This document shows positions 16,572 to 25,140 of a stretch of 64,000 bases of DNA, one piece after another; position 1 is the stretch's first letter, and the number at the start of each line of letters is the position of its first letter. A program made the translations under genes and the position numbers. Source of the stretch: Bradyrhizobium sp. CCH5-F6 (GTDB lineage Bacteria > Pseudomonadota > Alphaproteobacteria > Rhizobiales > Xanthobacteraceae); NCBI RefSeq assembly GCF_001556045.1, contig NZ_LSIC01000061.1, forward strand, positions 39,361 through 103,360. The letters run 5' to 3'. Below the pieces are notes generated by a model, which saw nothing but the letters and a program-made list of their open reading frames with translations, was not told the DNA's origin and did no database searches.

Positions 16572-17360
16572 ATGTTGTTTGCCCTTGGCGCCGTATCGAG
16601 TGCGCTCGGCGCGATCCAGTCGCTGACGAACTCGAAATCGTCGTCGGCGACGCAGAAGACGGGATCTTCCCAAGGCGCAACCAATCCGTTCGCAATCGAC
16701 AGCGGCAGCAACACGACCAGCGGCGCGACCTCATCGGTCAATTCGGGCAGATATCCGCAGATTTCGGCGGAGACGATGAACGCGCTGTTCGCGGCGCAGA
16801 GCCAGTCGGCGGACACGAGCGGCGCGACCAACTCATCCTCGACGGGGTCGACGTCTTCGGTATCGAAGAGTCGCGAGGATGCGCTGAAGGACCTGTTCTC
16901 GCAAATCGATGGGGACGGCGACGGGAAGATCACCAAGTCCGAATTCGAGGACGCGCTCGGCGCGGGCGGCACCAATCTGGCCAAGGCCGACGAGGTGTTC
17001 TCGAAAATGGACGCGAATGCGGACGGCGACATCAATCTCGGAGAGATGACGAAGGCGCTGCGGGGCGGTCACGGCCATCACGCGCAGGGTGCCGGCGGCT
17101 CGGGCGGCGGTTCGGAGTCCTCGTCGCAATCCGGCGGCGGCTCGACGTCGACCACGACGACCAATGCCGATGGCTCGACCACCACCACCGTCACCTACGC
17201 CGACGGCTTCAAGATGTCGACCACGGTGCCTGGCGCCTCCAGCAGTTCGAACGCCAACGGCGGCGGTAATTCGCCTTATGACTGGTTCGGGCAGATGATG
17301 CAGCGTCAGGCGCAGGCTTCCGCGGGATCGGCGGGTTCATCGATGTCGATGAGCGTGTGA
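16572..17360 (+). CDS. EF-hand calcium-binding protein, Ser/Gly/Thr-rich
   Basis: 262 residues, with GGAG before the ATG. Two canonical EF-hand loops: D113-x-D115-x-D117-G-K-I-T-x-x-E124, and D147-x-N149-x-D151-G-D-I-N-x-x-E158, in the pattern of a calmodulin-like pair. The flanks are low complexity: Ser/Thr-rich before (residues 20-100) and His/Gly/Ser/Thr-rich after ('[19 protein letters not shown]'), ending in Met/Ser repeats. No clear signal peptide. Proteins of this style occur widely in rhizobia; the role in calcium buffering or sensing is not established here. Confidence 0.8.
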   Translation: MLFALGAVSSALGAIQSLTNSKSSSATQKTGSSQGATNPFAIDSGSNTTSGATSSVNSGRYPQISAETMNALFAAQSQSADTSGATNSSSTGSTSSVSKSREDALKDLFSQIDGDGDGKITKSEFEDALGAGGTNLAKADEVFSKMDANADGDINLGEMTKALRGGHGHHAQGAGGSGGGSESSSQSGGGSTSTTTTNADGSTTTTVTYADGFKMSTTVPGASSSSNANGGGNSPYDWFGQMMQRQAQASAGSAGSSMSMSV

Positions 17361-17373
17361 AGGCGCCCCGAGG

Positions 17374-17586
17374 CTAACCGGCATACTTATGCGTGATGTC
17401 ACGGTAGACATAGTGGTCGCGGATCTCGCGATTGAAGTACGTCCCCTTTGAGCGCGCTTGCCTGAATGCGGCGGCGACCTCGGGCGGAACGTCCTCGTAG
17501 ACGTAGAGCCGTCCGCTGACGAAAGTCACCTTCAGCTCGCGCGTGTCTGGCGCATATCGAAAGAAGCGGATCACGGACGACGGCAT
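17374..17586 (-). CDS. KTSC domain protein
   Basis: 70 residues forming essentially one KTSC domain: 'IRFFRYAPDTRELKVTFVSG', 'YVYEDVPPEVAAAFRQARSK' and 'GTYFNREIRDHY'. The family is named after a lysyl-tRNA-synthetase-associated C-terminal module and is usually a stand-alone protein of unknown role. It is convergent with the EF-hand gene 13 bp away. Confidence 0.85.
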   Translation of the reverse strand: MPSSVIRFFRYAPDTRELKVTFVSGRLYVYEDVPPEVAAAFRQARSKGTYFNREIRDHYVYRDITHKYAG

Positions 17587-17656
17587 GGCGGAACAGCTCA
17601 GTCCGCCGGGACAACGCCGTGTCCGCCGTTTCGTTTTTCGTCAGGTTGTTGTTTAC

Positions 17657-17700
17657 GCATGATCCTTTCGGAAAACCGCTCGCACTTTTCCGGATCATGC
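17657..17700. repeat. palindromic intergenic repeat, family D
   Basis: An imperfect palindrome bounded by GCATGATCC and GGATCATGC, with inner TTTCGGAAAACCG and CACTTTTCCG arms. It sits between the KTSC gene and the end of the P1-family peptidase gene, so it could act as a transcript-end hairpin for the latter. Confidence 0.65.
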
Positions 17701-17701
17701 G

Positions 17702-18700
17702 TTAGCCGAACTTGTCCTTCCACGCCGGCAGTGCACCGGGGAACGGTAGCGCGGTCGCGTTGTACACGCCGCTTGCGATCGCGCGTGCGACCACGTTGGC
17801 GGCGACCATGCCGAGCTCGGTGAGGCCGACCAGCGGCTCGATCGGCTTCTCGCAGGTGGCCGCGGCAAACAGAACGTCGCCGTCGAGCGGAGCGTGCACC
17901 GGATAGATCGCGCGGGCGAAGCCGGTATGCGCAATCATCGCCAGCCGTTTGGCCTGGGCTTTGGTCAGCACCGCATCGGTCACGACGGCGCCGATGGTGG
18001 TGTTCTCGCGCGAACTCGGCGAAGGGCCGCCCTTGATGCGCATGAGCAGCATGTCCTCGGTGAACTTGTCAGGCAGGCCCCGTCCACCGAACTCGCCGTC
18101 CACCTCGAACGGCGCCGCCCAGAACCACGGACCGTTGCCGACGGTGACGCTGCCGACGGCGTTGACGGCGACGATCGCTGCGACCTTGATTCCGCTCGGC
18201 GTCACGGCCGACGCCGAGCCGAGGCCGCCCTTGAACGTCGCTGTGGTGGCGCCGTAGCCAGCGCCGGCGTTGCCGAGCGCGAAGCCCGCGCTGGTGGCAG
18301 CGGCAGCCGCGGCGTAGCCGAGGTCGCGATAGGGCGAGAAGCGCCCCCAGGCCTTGTCGCCGCCGTTCAGCAGGTCGAACAGGATCGCCCCCGGCACGAT
18401 CGGGATCAGCGCCTCGCGAATCCGGTGGCCGCGGCCCTGCTCGGCGAGCCAGGCCTGCACGCCGCCGCCGGCATCGAGGCCGAAGGCGGAGCCGCCCGAC
18501 AGCGCGATGGCGTCGATGCGTTCGACGGTGTTGGCAAGGTCGAGCAGTGCATCCTCGCGTGTGCCGGGGCCGCCGCCGCGAACGTCGATCGCGGCGACCG
18601 CGGGAGAATCGAACACGACCGCTGTCGCGCCGGAACCGACTTTCGCGTCTTCGGCGTGGCCGACCCGGACGCCCGCGATATCGGTGAGAAGGTTTTTCAA
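17702..18700 (-). CDS. P1-family (S58/DmpA-like) peptidase
   Basis: 332 residues. P1-family N-terminal-nucleophile peptidases cleave themselves into two chains and act as aminopeptidases on D- or beta-amino acyl peptides. Visible features are the N-terminal 'ITDIAGVRVGH'-type start (here LLTDIAGVRVGHAED), the glycine-rich 'IDVRGGGPGTRE', 'ALSGGSAFGLDA', and the self-cleavage motif N233-T234-T235-I-G, where a Thr would be the nucleophile. The long start at 18700 fits the family. It lies downstream of a hybrid kinase gene on the same strand, 57 bp away. Confidence 0.88.
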   Translation of the reverse strand: MKNLLTDIAGVRVGHAEDAKVGSGATAVVFDSPAVAAIDVRGGGPGTREDALLDLANTVERIDAIALSGGSAFGLDAGGGVQAWLAEQGRGHRIREALIPIVPGAILFDLLNGGDKAWGRFSPYRDLGYAAAAAATSAGFALGNAGAGYGATTATFKGGLGSASAVTPSGIKVAAIVAVNAVGSVTVGNGPWFWAAPFEVDGEFGGRGLPDKFTEDMLLMRIKGGPSPSSRENTTIGAVVTDAVLTKAQAKRLAMIAHTGFARAIYPVHAPLDGDVLFAAATCEKPIEPLVGLTELGMVAANVVARAIASGVYNATALPFPGALPAWKDKFG

Positions 18701-18757
18701 GATGGCCTCGTCATTGGAGCAATTCGCGATCTGCGATAGCGCAGTGATGCCGTGGGC

Positions 18758-21598
18758 TCAACCGGCGAGCGCGGTCCTCAGCATCCTGGCAAGCTCGGAC
18801 TTGCGGTAGGGCTTGACCAGCAGCAGCACGCCGGAATCGAGCCGGCCGTGATGGACGATGGCGTTCTCGGTGTAACCCGAGGTGAACAACGTCTTCAGGC
18901 CGGGGCGGCGCCGGGCCGCCTCGTCAGCCAGCTGGCGGCCGTTCATGTTGCCGGGCATGATGATGTCGGTGAAGAGCAGGTCGATCTCCTTGTCGCTGTC
19001 GACGATGGCGAGGGCTTCGGCCGCGTTGGCGGCTTCGAGCGCGGCATAGCCGAGGCTCTTGACCTGCGTCACCACATACTGCCGCACCAGCGCGTCGTCC
19101 TCGACGATCAGGATCCTCTCGTTGCCGCCGGCGATGGGCGCATTCTGCAGCGCCTCGAACTCGGTCTCCTGGACGCCGTTGCAGCGCGGCAGGTAGATCT
19201 TCACGCTCGTGCCGTGGCCTTCCTCGCTGTAGATCTTGATGTGGCCGCCGGACTGCTTGACGAAGCCGAACACCATGCTCAGGCCGAGGCCGGTGCCCTT
19301 GCCGACCTCCTTGGTGGTGAAGAAGGGATCGAACACCCGGTCGATCAGCTCCGCCGGGATCCCGCTGCCGGTGTCGCTGACCGCGATCATCACGTAGTTG
19401 CCGGCGACGACGTCGGGATTCATGCTGGCATAGCCGTCGTCGAGGAAGACGTTGCGGGTCTCCAGCACCAGGGTGCCGCCGTCTGGCATGGCATCGCGCG
19501 CGTTCAATGCGAGATTGAGGATCGCGGTTGACAACTGGCCCGGGTCGACCAGCGTCGGCCAGGCATCCTCGGTGAGCTGCGGCATGATGGTGATCTGCTC
19601 GCCCAGCGTCGGATGCAGCAGCTTGGCGGCTTCGAGCGCAAGCGCATTGACATCGATCTCGCGCGGCTGGAGCGGCTGCTTGCGGGCGAAGGCGAGCAGA
19701 TGCCTGGTCAGCTGCGCGCCGCGCTCGGCGGCGTCGTCGATCAGCTTGGTGATGGCGGCAAGCTCGGGCCGGTCGGCGACCGCGTCGCTGAGAATGCCGA
19801 TCGTGCCGGTGATGACCGTCAGCACGTTGTTGAAGTCGTGGGCGACGCCGCCGGTCAGCTGGCCGATGGAGTCCATCTTCTGGACGTGCCTGAGCTGCGC
19901 CTCGGCGGCCTGCTTCTCGGTGAGGTCGCGGCCGATGAAGAAATGCCGCTTCACCGGCTCGGACCAGGTGCCCATCCAGTGCAGCGTGACCTCGTGACCG
20001 TCGTAGTGATAGCAGCGCGCCTCGAAGCTCCGCTTGATCGCGCCGCGGCGCGCCGCGCGCATCTCCTTCCGCGTCTTCTCGAGGTCATCGGGGTGAACGA
20101 ACTCGGTCGCGCTGCGCCCGATCAGGTCTTCCGGGCTGAAGCCGAGGATGTCCTTTACGCTCGGGCTGACCTGGACGAAATTGCCGAAGCCGTCGGTGAC
20201 CAGGATCAGGTCCTGCGAAGTCTCGAAGATGCGCCGGCGCTCCTCGGTCTCGCGGCGAAGCTTCTCCCGCGCCTCCTTCTCCTCGGTGATGTCATGGGCG
20301 ATCTTGGACGCGCCGATGATTTCTCCGTTGTCCGATTTCAGCGGAGAAACGTTCAGGACGACGTCGAGCGCGCGGCCGTCCTTTCGAATTCGAACGGTCT
20401 CGTGCTGGGCGATCGTCTCGTTGCCGGCAATCCGGTTGAGGATGCTCCAGACCTCGGCCTTGCGGTCCGGCGGCACGATGATGTCGATCGGCTTGCCGAC
20501 CGCCTCGGCGGAGGAATAGCCGAACAGACGTTCGGCGGCCTTGTTCCATCCGGTGACGATGCCGTCGAGCGTCTTGGTGATGATGGCATCGTTGGAGGAC
20601 TCGACCACCGCGCTGTAGAGGGCGAGACGCTTGACGTAATAGTCGCGCTCCGAAGCCGATTGCTCGCGCAGCTTGCCGACGAGGCCGACCGTGCGGGTCT
20701 GGAGGCGGACATTCTCCACCAGGAGCACCGCCAGAACGAATGTCGCCGCGCCGAGACCGTAGAGCCGGCCGGCATAGAAGCCGAGATCGAACCGCGCGAC
20801 ATTGACGATTGCGGACAGCGCGATGTCGAACAGCCAGGCAAACATCACGACCATGAGCCAGACGTCGACGACCGAGTGCGGCCTGCGGAACCAGAGCGAG
20901 ACGAGCGCGGCGAAGCTCAGCGACCACACGAGGGATACGACGCCCATCATGGTCGGCGTGTAATGGCCGTCGCGCAGCAGCACCGGCAAAAGATCGTGCT
21001 GGGCGGTGACGATCCAGGTGAAGGCGGCAATGGCGGCGATCACGCCGAACACGCTGGCGCAGATCGCGCCGCGCGTTGTGATCCGGATCCTGGCACCACC
21101 GTCGGCATCCTTCAGCCAGGCATAGCCCAACACGCAAAGCGGGAAGCCGGCGTGCCAGATCATGTAGAGCCAGACCGTGGTCTGCCGGCCCGCGCCGAAC
21201 AGCCCGGTGGGTGTGAACAGCCCCGGGAAGGTGAGGGCATGGACCAGCGCCGCCGCGGCAGTGAACAGATAACCTGTGGCGAGCCACAGCAGCGCACGGG
21301 TTCGCAGCACCGCGAATTGCGTCATCAGCAGCACTGCCGTGACGATGTCGCTGACGGCGAGCGCCGACTGATAGCTCGCGACGAAAGCCGGGACGGGTGG
21401 GAGCGGGATACCTGCAAAAGGCACCGCGATTGCGAACAAGACCGACGATACGCCGATGATCGCTAACGCCGCGGCGCGGTCGGTCGAGGTCGCCGGCAAG
21501 GTGGAAAGAAAGGTGCTTCGGTCGATCGATGCAGGCACGTCCACCTCTCGGGGGTCGGTCTTGAGCAGGTCGGTTTTGAGCATATCCGCTGGTCTCAT
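18758..21598 (-). CDS. MASE4 hybrid sensor histidine kinase with two PAS domains and receiver
   Basis: 946 residues from the ATG at 21598 (in-frame ATG at 21583 also possible). Residues about 20-300 form a MASE4 sensor with eight or so membrane helices. Two PAS domains follow (one with 'GYSSAEAVGKPIDIIVPPDR', one with 'GFSPEDLIGRSATEFVHPDD'), then HisKA with the His near residue 587 in 'GVAHDFNNVLTVITG'. The ATPase domain has 'DTGSGIPAEL' and 'GTGLGLSMVFGFV'. The C-terminal receiver's phosphoacceptor Asp is in 'LLFTDIIMPG'. It is divergent from a single-domain response regulator, which may accept phosphate from it. Confidence 0.93.
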   Translation of the reverse strand: MRPADMLKTDLLKTDPREVDVPASIDRSTFLSTLPATSTDRAAALAIIGVSSVLFAIAVPFAGIPLPPVPAFVASYQSALAVSDIVTAVLLMTQFAVLRTRALLWLATGYLFTAAAALVHALTFPGLFTPTGLFGAGRQTTVWLYMIWHAGFPLCVLGYAWLKDADGGARIRITTRGAICASVFGVIAAIAAFTWIVTAQHDLLPVLLRDGHYTPTMMGVVSLVWSLSFAALVSLWFRRPHSVVDVWLMVVMFAWLFDIALSAIVNVARFDLGFYAGRLYGLGAATFVLAVLLVENVRLQTRTVGLVGKLREQSASERDYYVKRLALYSAVVESSNDAIITKTLDGIVTGWNKAAERLFGYSSAEAVGKPIDIIVPPDRKAEVWSILNRIAGNETIAQHETVRIRKDGRALDVVLNVSPLKSDNGEIIGASKIAHDITEEKEAREKLRRETEERRRIFETSQDLILVTDGFGNFVQVSPSVKDILGFSPEDLIGRSATEFVHPDDLEKTRKEMRAARRGAIKRSFEARCYHYDGHEVTLHWMGTWSEPVKRHFFIGRDLTEKQAAEAQLRHVQKMDSIGQLTGGVAHDFNNVLTVITGTIGILSDAVADRPELAAITKLIDDAAERGAQLTRHLLAFARKQPLQPREIDVNALALEAAKLLHPTLGEQITIMPQLTEDAWPTLVDPGQLSTAILNLALNARDAMPDGGTLVLETRNVFLDDGYASMNPDVVAGNYVMIAVSDTGSGIPAELIDRVFDPFFTTKEVGKGTGLGLSMVFGFVKQSGGHIKIYSEEGHGTSVKIYLPRCNGVQETEFEALQNAPIAGGNERILIVEDDALVRQYVVTQVKSLGYAALEAANAAEALAIVDSDKEIDLLFTDIIMPGNMNGRQLADEAARRRPGLKTLFTSGYTENAIVHHGRLDSGVLLLVKPYRKSELARMLRTALAG

Positions 21599-21818
21599 TC
21601 GGCCGGCCGCCTGTTCATGGTAGCGGGTTCTGGGAGCGCATCGCGAACGGAACGCGCTTCGACTCAACCGAAGGTTACAGCTTTCTTAATCTCGGCGGGA
21701 ACACGGAATGGCGATCGGGTAAGGAGCGCTTTACGGGGGGGTGTCATAATGCCCCGCCGCTGCGGCGGGTTCCAGATTTGAATTGGGCGATTTGACAGCG
21801 ATATCGAAAGTTTTCCCC

Positions 21819-22205
21819 ATGCCTCGCGTTCTCATCATCGACGACCAGAAGGACGTCCGCGCGATGGTCGCAATCGTGCTTCGGGTCAATCATTTCGAGG
21901 TCGTCGAAGCCGAGAGCGGAGCAGCCGGGCTGAAAGCTTTCGCTGATGGCCCTTTTGACGTGGCGATCGTCGACATCTTCCTCGGCGATACCAGCGGCGT
22001 CGACGTCATCTCGTCCCTGCGCGAGCGCGCGCCTGCGCTTCCCGTCATTGCGGTGTCGGGGATGACGACCCTCGACTTCATGGAACAGTCGCCCCACCTC
22101 GCCAACGTGGTCTGCCTGCAAAAGCCGTTTCGGCCGAACGATCTCCTGCAAGCACTGCGGAAGGCCCAGTCGGCGGCGGGCGACGAGCTGCCCGCAGCCG
22201 TGTGA
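21819..22205 (+). CDS. single-domain response regulator (receiver only)
   Basis: 128 residues from the ATG at 21819. A complete receiver: D8/D9 acidic pair ('VLIIDDQKDV'), phosphoacceptor D52 ('VAIVDIFLGDTSG'), and the conserved Lys in 'VCLQKPFRPNDLL'. No output domain. It is divergent from the MASE4 hybrid kinase, so it may be its phosphorelay partner or phosphate sink. An upstream TTG at 21783 could extend it by 12 residues, but the short start matches the receiver boundary. A GC-rich hairpin lies in the leader at 21753-21769. Confidence 0.88.
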   Translation: MPRVLIIDDQKDVRAMVAIVLRVNHFEVVEAESGAAGLKAFADGPFDVAIVDIFLGDTSGVDVISSLRERAPALPVIAVSGMTTLDFMEQSPHLANVVCLQKPFRPNDLLQALRKAQSAAGDELPAAV

Positions 22206-22223
22206 GCCCGCCGCAAGAACAAA

Positions 22224-22245
22224 CGCCCCGGCGTAAGCCGGGGCG
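22224..22245. terminator. hairpin terminator between receiver gene and livK
   Basis: A perfect 9-bp stem, CGCCCCGGC / GCCGGGGCG, with loop GTAA. On the minus strand it is followed by TTTGTTCTT, which fits termination of the livK transcript; on the plus strand no U-run follows. It may serve both convergent genes. Confidence 0.65.
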
Positions 22246-22286
22246 CGATGGTGGTGGGATGGCGGCCAAAGGCCCGCCCAGCGGAC

Positions 22287-23405
22287 TTAGGTCCCGTTGC
22301 CCTTGATCTCGGCGTAGCCGCCCTTGGCGTCCCATTTGTAGACGACGTAGTCGATCTGCTTGATGTCGCCCTTGGCGTCATATTCGATCGGGCCGATCAC
22401 GGTGTCCCATTTGCCGGCCTTCATCGCCTCCATGACCTTCTTGGCGTCGGTGGTGCCGGCCTTCTTGACCGCCTGCGACCACACTTGCATCGCTGCATAG
22501 GTGTACAGGGTGTAGCCCTCGGGGTCGATGTTCTTGGCCTTGAACGCCTCGACGATCTTCTTCGCGGTCGGCTTGTTGCGCGGGTCGGGGCCGAAGGTGA
22601 ACAGCGTGCCTTCGCCGGCAGGGCCGGTGATTGAGGCGTACTCCTTGTCGGCGAGCGCGTCGCCGGCCATCAGCACGGTCTTGAGGCCCTGGTCCCGCAT
22701 CTGGCGCAGGATCAGGCCGCTCTCCTGATGATAGCCTCCGACATAGACCAGATCGATGTTGTCGCGCTTCAGGCGCGAGACGATCGCGTTGAAGTCCTTG
22801 TCGCCCTTGTTGTAGGACTCGTACATCTTCTCGGTGACGCCGGCCTTGTTGAGCGCCTTCTTGGTCTCGTCGGCAAGACCCTTTCCGTAGGTGGTCTTGT
22901 CATTGAGGATGGCGATGTTCTTGCCCTTGTAGTTCTTGGCGATGTACTGCGCAGCAATCAGGCCCTGCTGATCGTCACGGCCGCAGACGCGAGCGACGTT
23001 CCAGAGCTTGCGCTCGGTGAACAGCGGGTTGGTCGAGGCCGGCGTGATCTGGAGCACGTTGCCGTCGGCATAGGCTTCCGAGGCCGGGATCGACGATGAC
23101 GAGCAATAGTGCCCGGCCACGAACGGGATTTTCGCGCCGGCGATCTTCTCGGCGATCGATCGCGCCTGCTTCGGGTCGCAAGCGTCGTCTTCAACGGAGA
23201 GCGCGAGCTTCTTGCCGTTGACGCCGCCAGCGGCATTGATATCGGCCACGGCCATCTCGGCGCCGTTCTTCATCTGGCGGCCGAAGGCGGACTCGCCGCC
23301 GGTCATCGGGCCTGCGACTGCGACGGTGACATCCTGCGCGAATGCCGCGCCCGACAGCGCGAGCGATGCGCCGAATGCCAGACCGATGAGCTTCAGTGAT
23401 TTCAT
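22287..23405 (-). CDS. livK: branched-chain amino-acid ABC transporter, solute-binding protein
   Basis: 372 residues. A Sec signal peptide (residues 1-23, cut after 'GAAFA') precedes a type I periplasmic binding fold typical of LivK/LivJ: 'VTVAVAGPMTGGESAFGRQM', 'VEDDACDPKQA' and 'ILNDKTTYGKGLADE'. It captures Leu/Ile/Val-type amino acids (or amides) and delivers them to the LivHMGF transporter encoded just upstream on the same strand. GAGG precedes the ATG. The 158-bp gap after livF suggests its own promoter or a processed transcript for higher expression of the binding protein. Confidence 0.92.
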   Translation of the reverse strand: MKSLKLIGLAFGASLALSGAAFAQDVTVAVAGPMTGGESAFGRQMKNGAEMAVADINAAGGVNGKKLALSVEDDACDPKQARSIAEKIAGAKIPFVAGHYCSSSSIPASEAYADGNVLQITPASTNPLFTERKLWNVARVCGRDDQQGLIAAQYIAKNYKGKNIAILNDKTTYGKGLADETKKALNKAGVTEKMYESYNKGDKDFNAIVSRLKRDNIDLVYVGGYHQESGLILRQMRDQGLKTVLMAGDALADKEYASITGPAGEGTLFTFGPDPRNKPTAKKIVEAFKAKNIDPEGYTLYTYAAMQVWSQAVKKAGTTDAKKVMEAMKAGKWDTVIGPIEYDAKGDIKQIDYVVYKWDAKGGYAEIKGNGT

Positions 23406-23563
23406 GAGATACCTCGCGGGTGGTCGCCTGTGGAAGTTGCCGGGAATGCCCGGTTCAAACCGGCGCCATTCTTGAATGATTTCGAGGAGAAGTCACCGGC
23501 AAAATACGGGCATATGCGGAGATATCTCGCCGCATTCGGCCGCACTTGCCGGCACGGGCTCGG

Positions 23564-24298
23564 TCAGCCGTGGCGGCCGCCTTCCAGATAGGCGGCGCGA
23601 ATCTCGGGGCGCTGCAACAATTCGGTGCCGGTCCCGGCCAGCGTGATCAGGCCGTTGACCATGACGTAGCCGCGGTGGGCGAGCTTGAGGGCATGGTTGG
23701 CGTTCTGCTCCACGATCAGCACCGTCAGCCCGTCCTGGCGGTTCAGGGTGCGGATCGCGTCGAAGATCTGGCGCGCGATCAGCGGCGCGAGGCCGAGCGA
23801 GGGTTCGTCGAGCAGCAGGAGGCGCGGGCGGCTCATCAGCGCGCGTCCGATCGCCAGCATCTGCTGCTCGCCGCCGGAGAGCGTGCCGCCGCGCTGGGTG
23901 TAGCGTTCCTTCAGCCGCGGAAACAGCGAGAACACGCGCTCGAGCGTCGCCGCGCGTTCGGCCTCGGTGCCGCCGGTGGCATCGGCCCCCATCTGCAGGT
24001 TCTCCGCCACGCTCATGCGCGGAAAGATGCGGCGACCCTCCGGCGATTGCGCGATGCGCAAGTGCGCGATCTCGTGGGTGGGCACGCCGGTGATGTCGCG
24101 GCCTTCGTAGAGGATCTGGCCGGCGCGGGCGCGCGGCTTGCCGAAGATCGTCATCATCAGCGTCGATTTGCCGGCGCCGTTGGCTCCGATCAGGGCCACG
24201 ATCTCGCCGGCATTGATCTCGACGTCGACGCCCTTCAGCGCCTCGATCTTGCCATAGGCGGCGCGAAGACCGCGGATCGCAAGCAGGGGGGACGTCAC
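23564..24298 (-). CDS. livF: branched-chain amino-acid ABC transporter ATPase LivF
   Basis: 244 residues from a GTG at 24298 that overlaps the livG stop by 4 bp (GTGA). Walker A 'GANGAGKST', the signature 'LSGGEQQMLAIGRALM', Walker B 'LLLLDEPSLGLAP' and the switch His (as N/Q-rich 'VEQNANHALKLA') are characteristic of LivF. It pairs with LivG as the ATPase dimer powering amino-acid uptake. The frame stays open upstream into livG but that part is out-of-frame shadow. Confidence 0.94.
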   Translation of the reverse strand: MTSPLLAIRGLRAAYGKIEALKGVDVEINAGEIVALIGANGAGKSTLMMTIFGKPRARAGQILYEGRDITGVPTHEIAHLRIAQSPEGRRIFPRMSVAENLQMGADATGGTEAERAATLERVFSLFPRLKERYTQRGGTLSGGEQQMLAIGRALMSRPRLLLLDEPSLGLAPLIARQIFDAIRTLNRQDGLTVLIVEQNANHALKLAHRGYVMVNGLITLAGTGTELLQRPEIRAAYLEGGRHG

Positions 24299-25140
24299 GA
24301 CCCGCTCTCCATCACGGCCACAGCCTCGTCCTCGTCGGTGCCGAGATAGGCGGCGATCACCTTGGGATCGTCGCGGACCTCGCGCGGCGTGCCTTCGGCG
24401 ATCTTGACGCCATGGTCCATCACCACGATGTGGTCGGAGATTTCCATCACCACCGACATGTCGTGCTCGATCAGCAGGATCGAGGTGCCGAGTTCGTCGC
24501 GGATCGAGAGCAGGAGCTCGCTCAAGGCCGCGCTCTCGCGCGCATTGAGGCCGGCTGCGGGTTCGTCCAGGCACAACAGGGCGGGCTCGGTGCACATTGC
24601 GCGCGCGATTTCCAGCCGGCGCTGGTCGCCATAGGCGAAATTGCCGGCGGCGTCATCGGCGCGGTCGAGCAGGTTGACCCGCCTGAGCCAGTCGGTGGCG
24701 AGATCGATCGCGCGTTTTTCGGCGTCGCGGTAGGCAGGAACGCCAAGGAGACCGAGGAGGGTGAATCCGGAGGCGCGCATCAGCGCGTTGTGCTGCGCCA
24801 CCATCAGGTTTTCCAGCGCGGTCATGCCGGGAAACAGGCGGATGTTCTGGAAGGTGCGCGCGACCTTGGCCTGCTTGGCGATGCGGAAATCGTTGAGCCG
24901 CTCCAGCGCGAACACCCCGCCGTCGTCGTGGGCGAGACGGATGCTGCCACCGCTTGGCTTGTAGAAGCCGGTAATGCAGTTGAAGACCGTGGTCTTGCCG
25001 GCGCCGTTGGGCCCGATCAGCGCGGTGATCTTCTTCCGCTCCGCCGAAAATGACAAGTCCTGCACGGCGACGATGCCGCCGAAGCGCATGGTGAGCCGGT
25101 CGACGCCAAGAATCTTGTCGTTCATCTTGTCGGCGCTCAT
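24295..25140 (-). CDS. livG: branched-chain amino-acid ABC transporter ATPase LivG
   Basis: 281 residues. Walker A 'GPNGAGKTT', Walker B 'LLCLDEPAAGLN', and the LivG-type signature 'FAYGDQRRLEIARAM' in place of LSGGQ; the C-terminal 'GVKIAEGTPREVRDDPKVI' segment is typical of the family. The ATG at 25140 overlaps the livM stop (ATGA). A second in-frame ATG six codons in is possible. Forms the cytoplasmic ATPase with LivF. Confidence 0.94.
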   Translation of the reverse strand: MSADKMNDKILGVDRLTMRFGGIVAVQDLSFSAERKKITALIGPNGAGKTTVFNCITGFYKPSGGSIRLAHDDGGVFALERLNDFRIAKQAKVARTFQNIRLFPGMTALENLMVAQHNALMRASGFTLLGLLGVPAYRDAEKRAIDLATDWLRRVNLLDRADDAAGNFAYGDQRRLEIARAMCTEPALLCLDEPAAGLNARESAALSELLLSIRDELGTSILLIEHDMSVVMEISDHIVVMDHGVKIAEGTPREVRDDPKVIAAYLGTDEDEAVAVMESGS

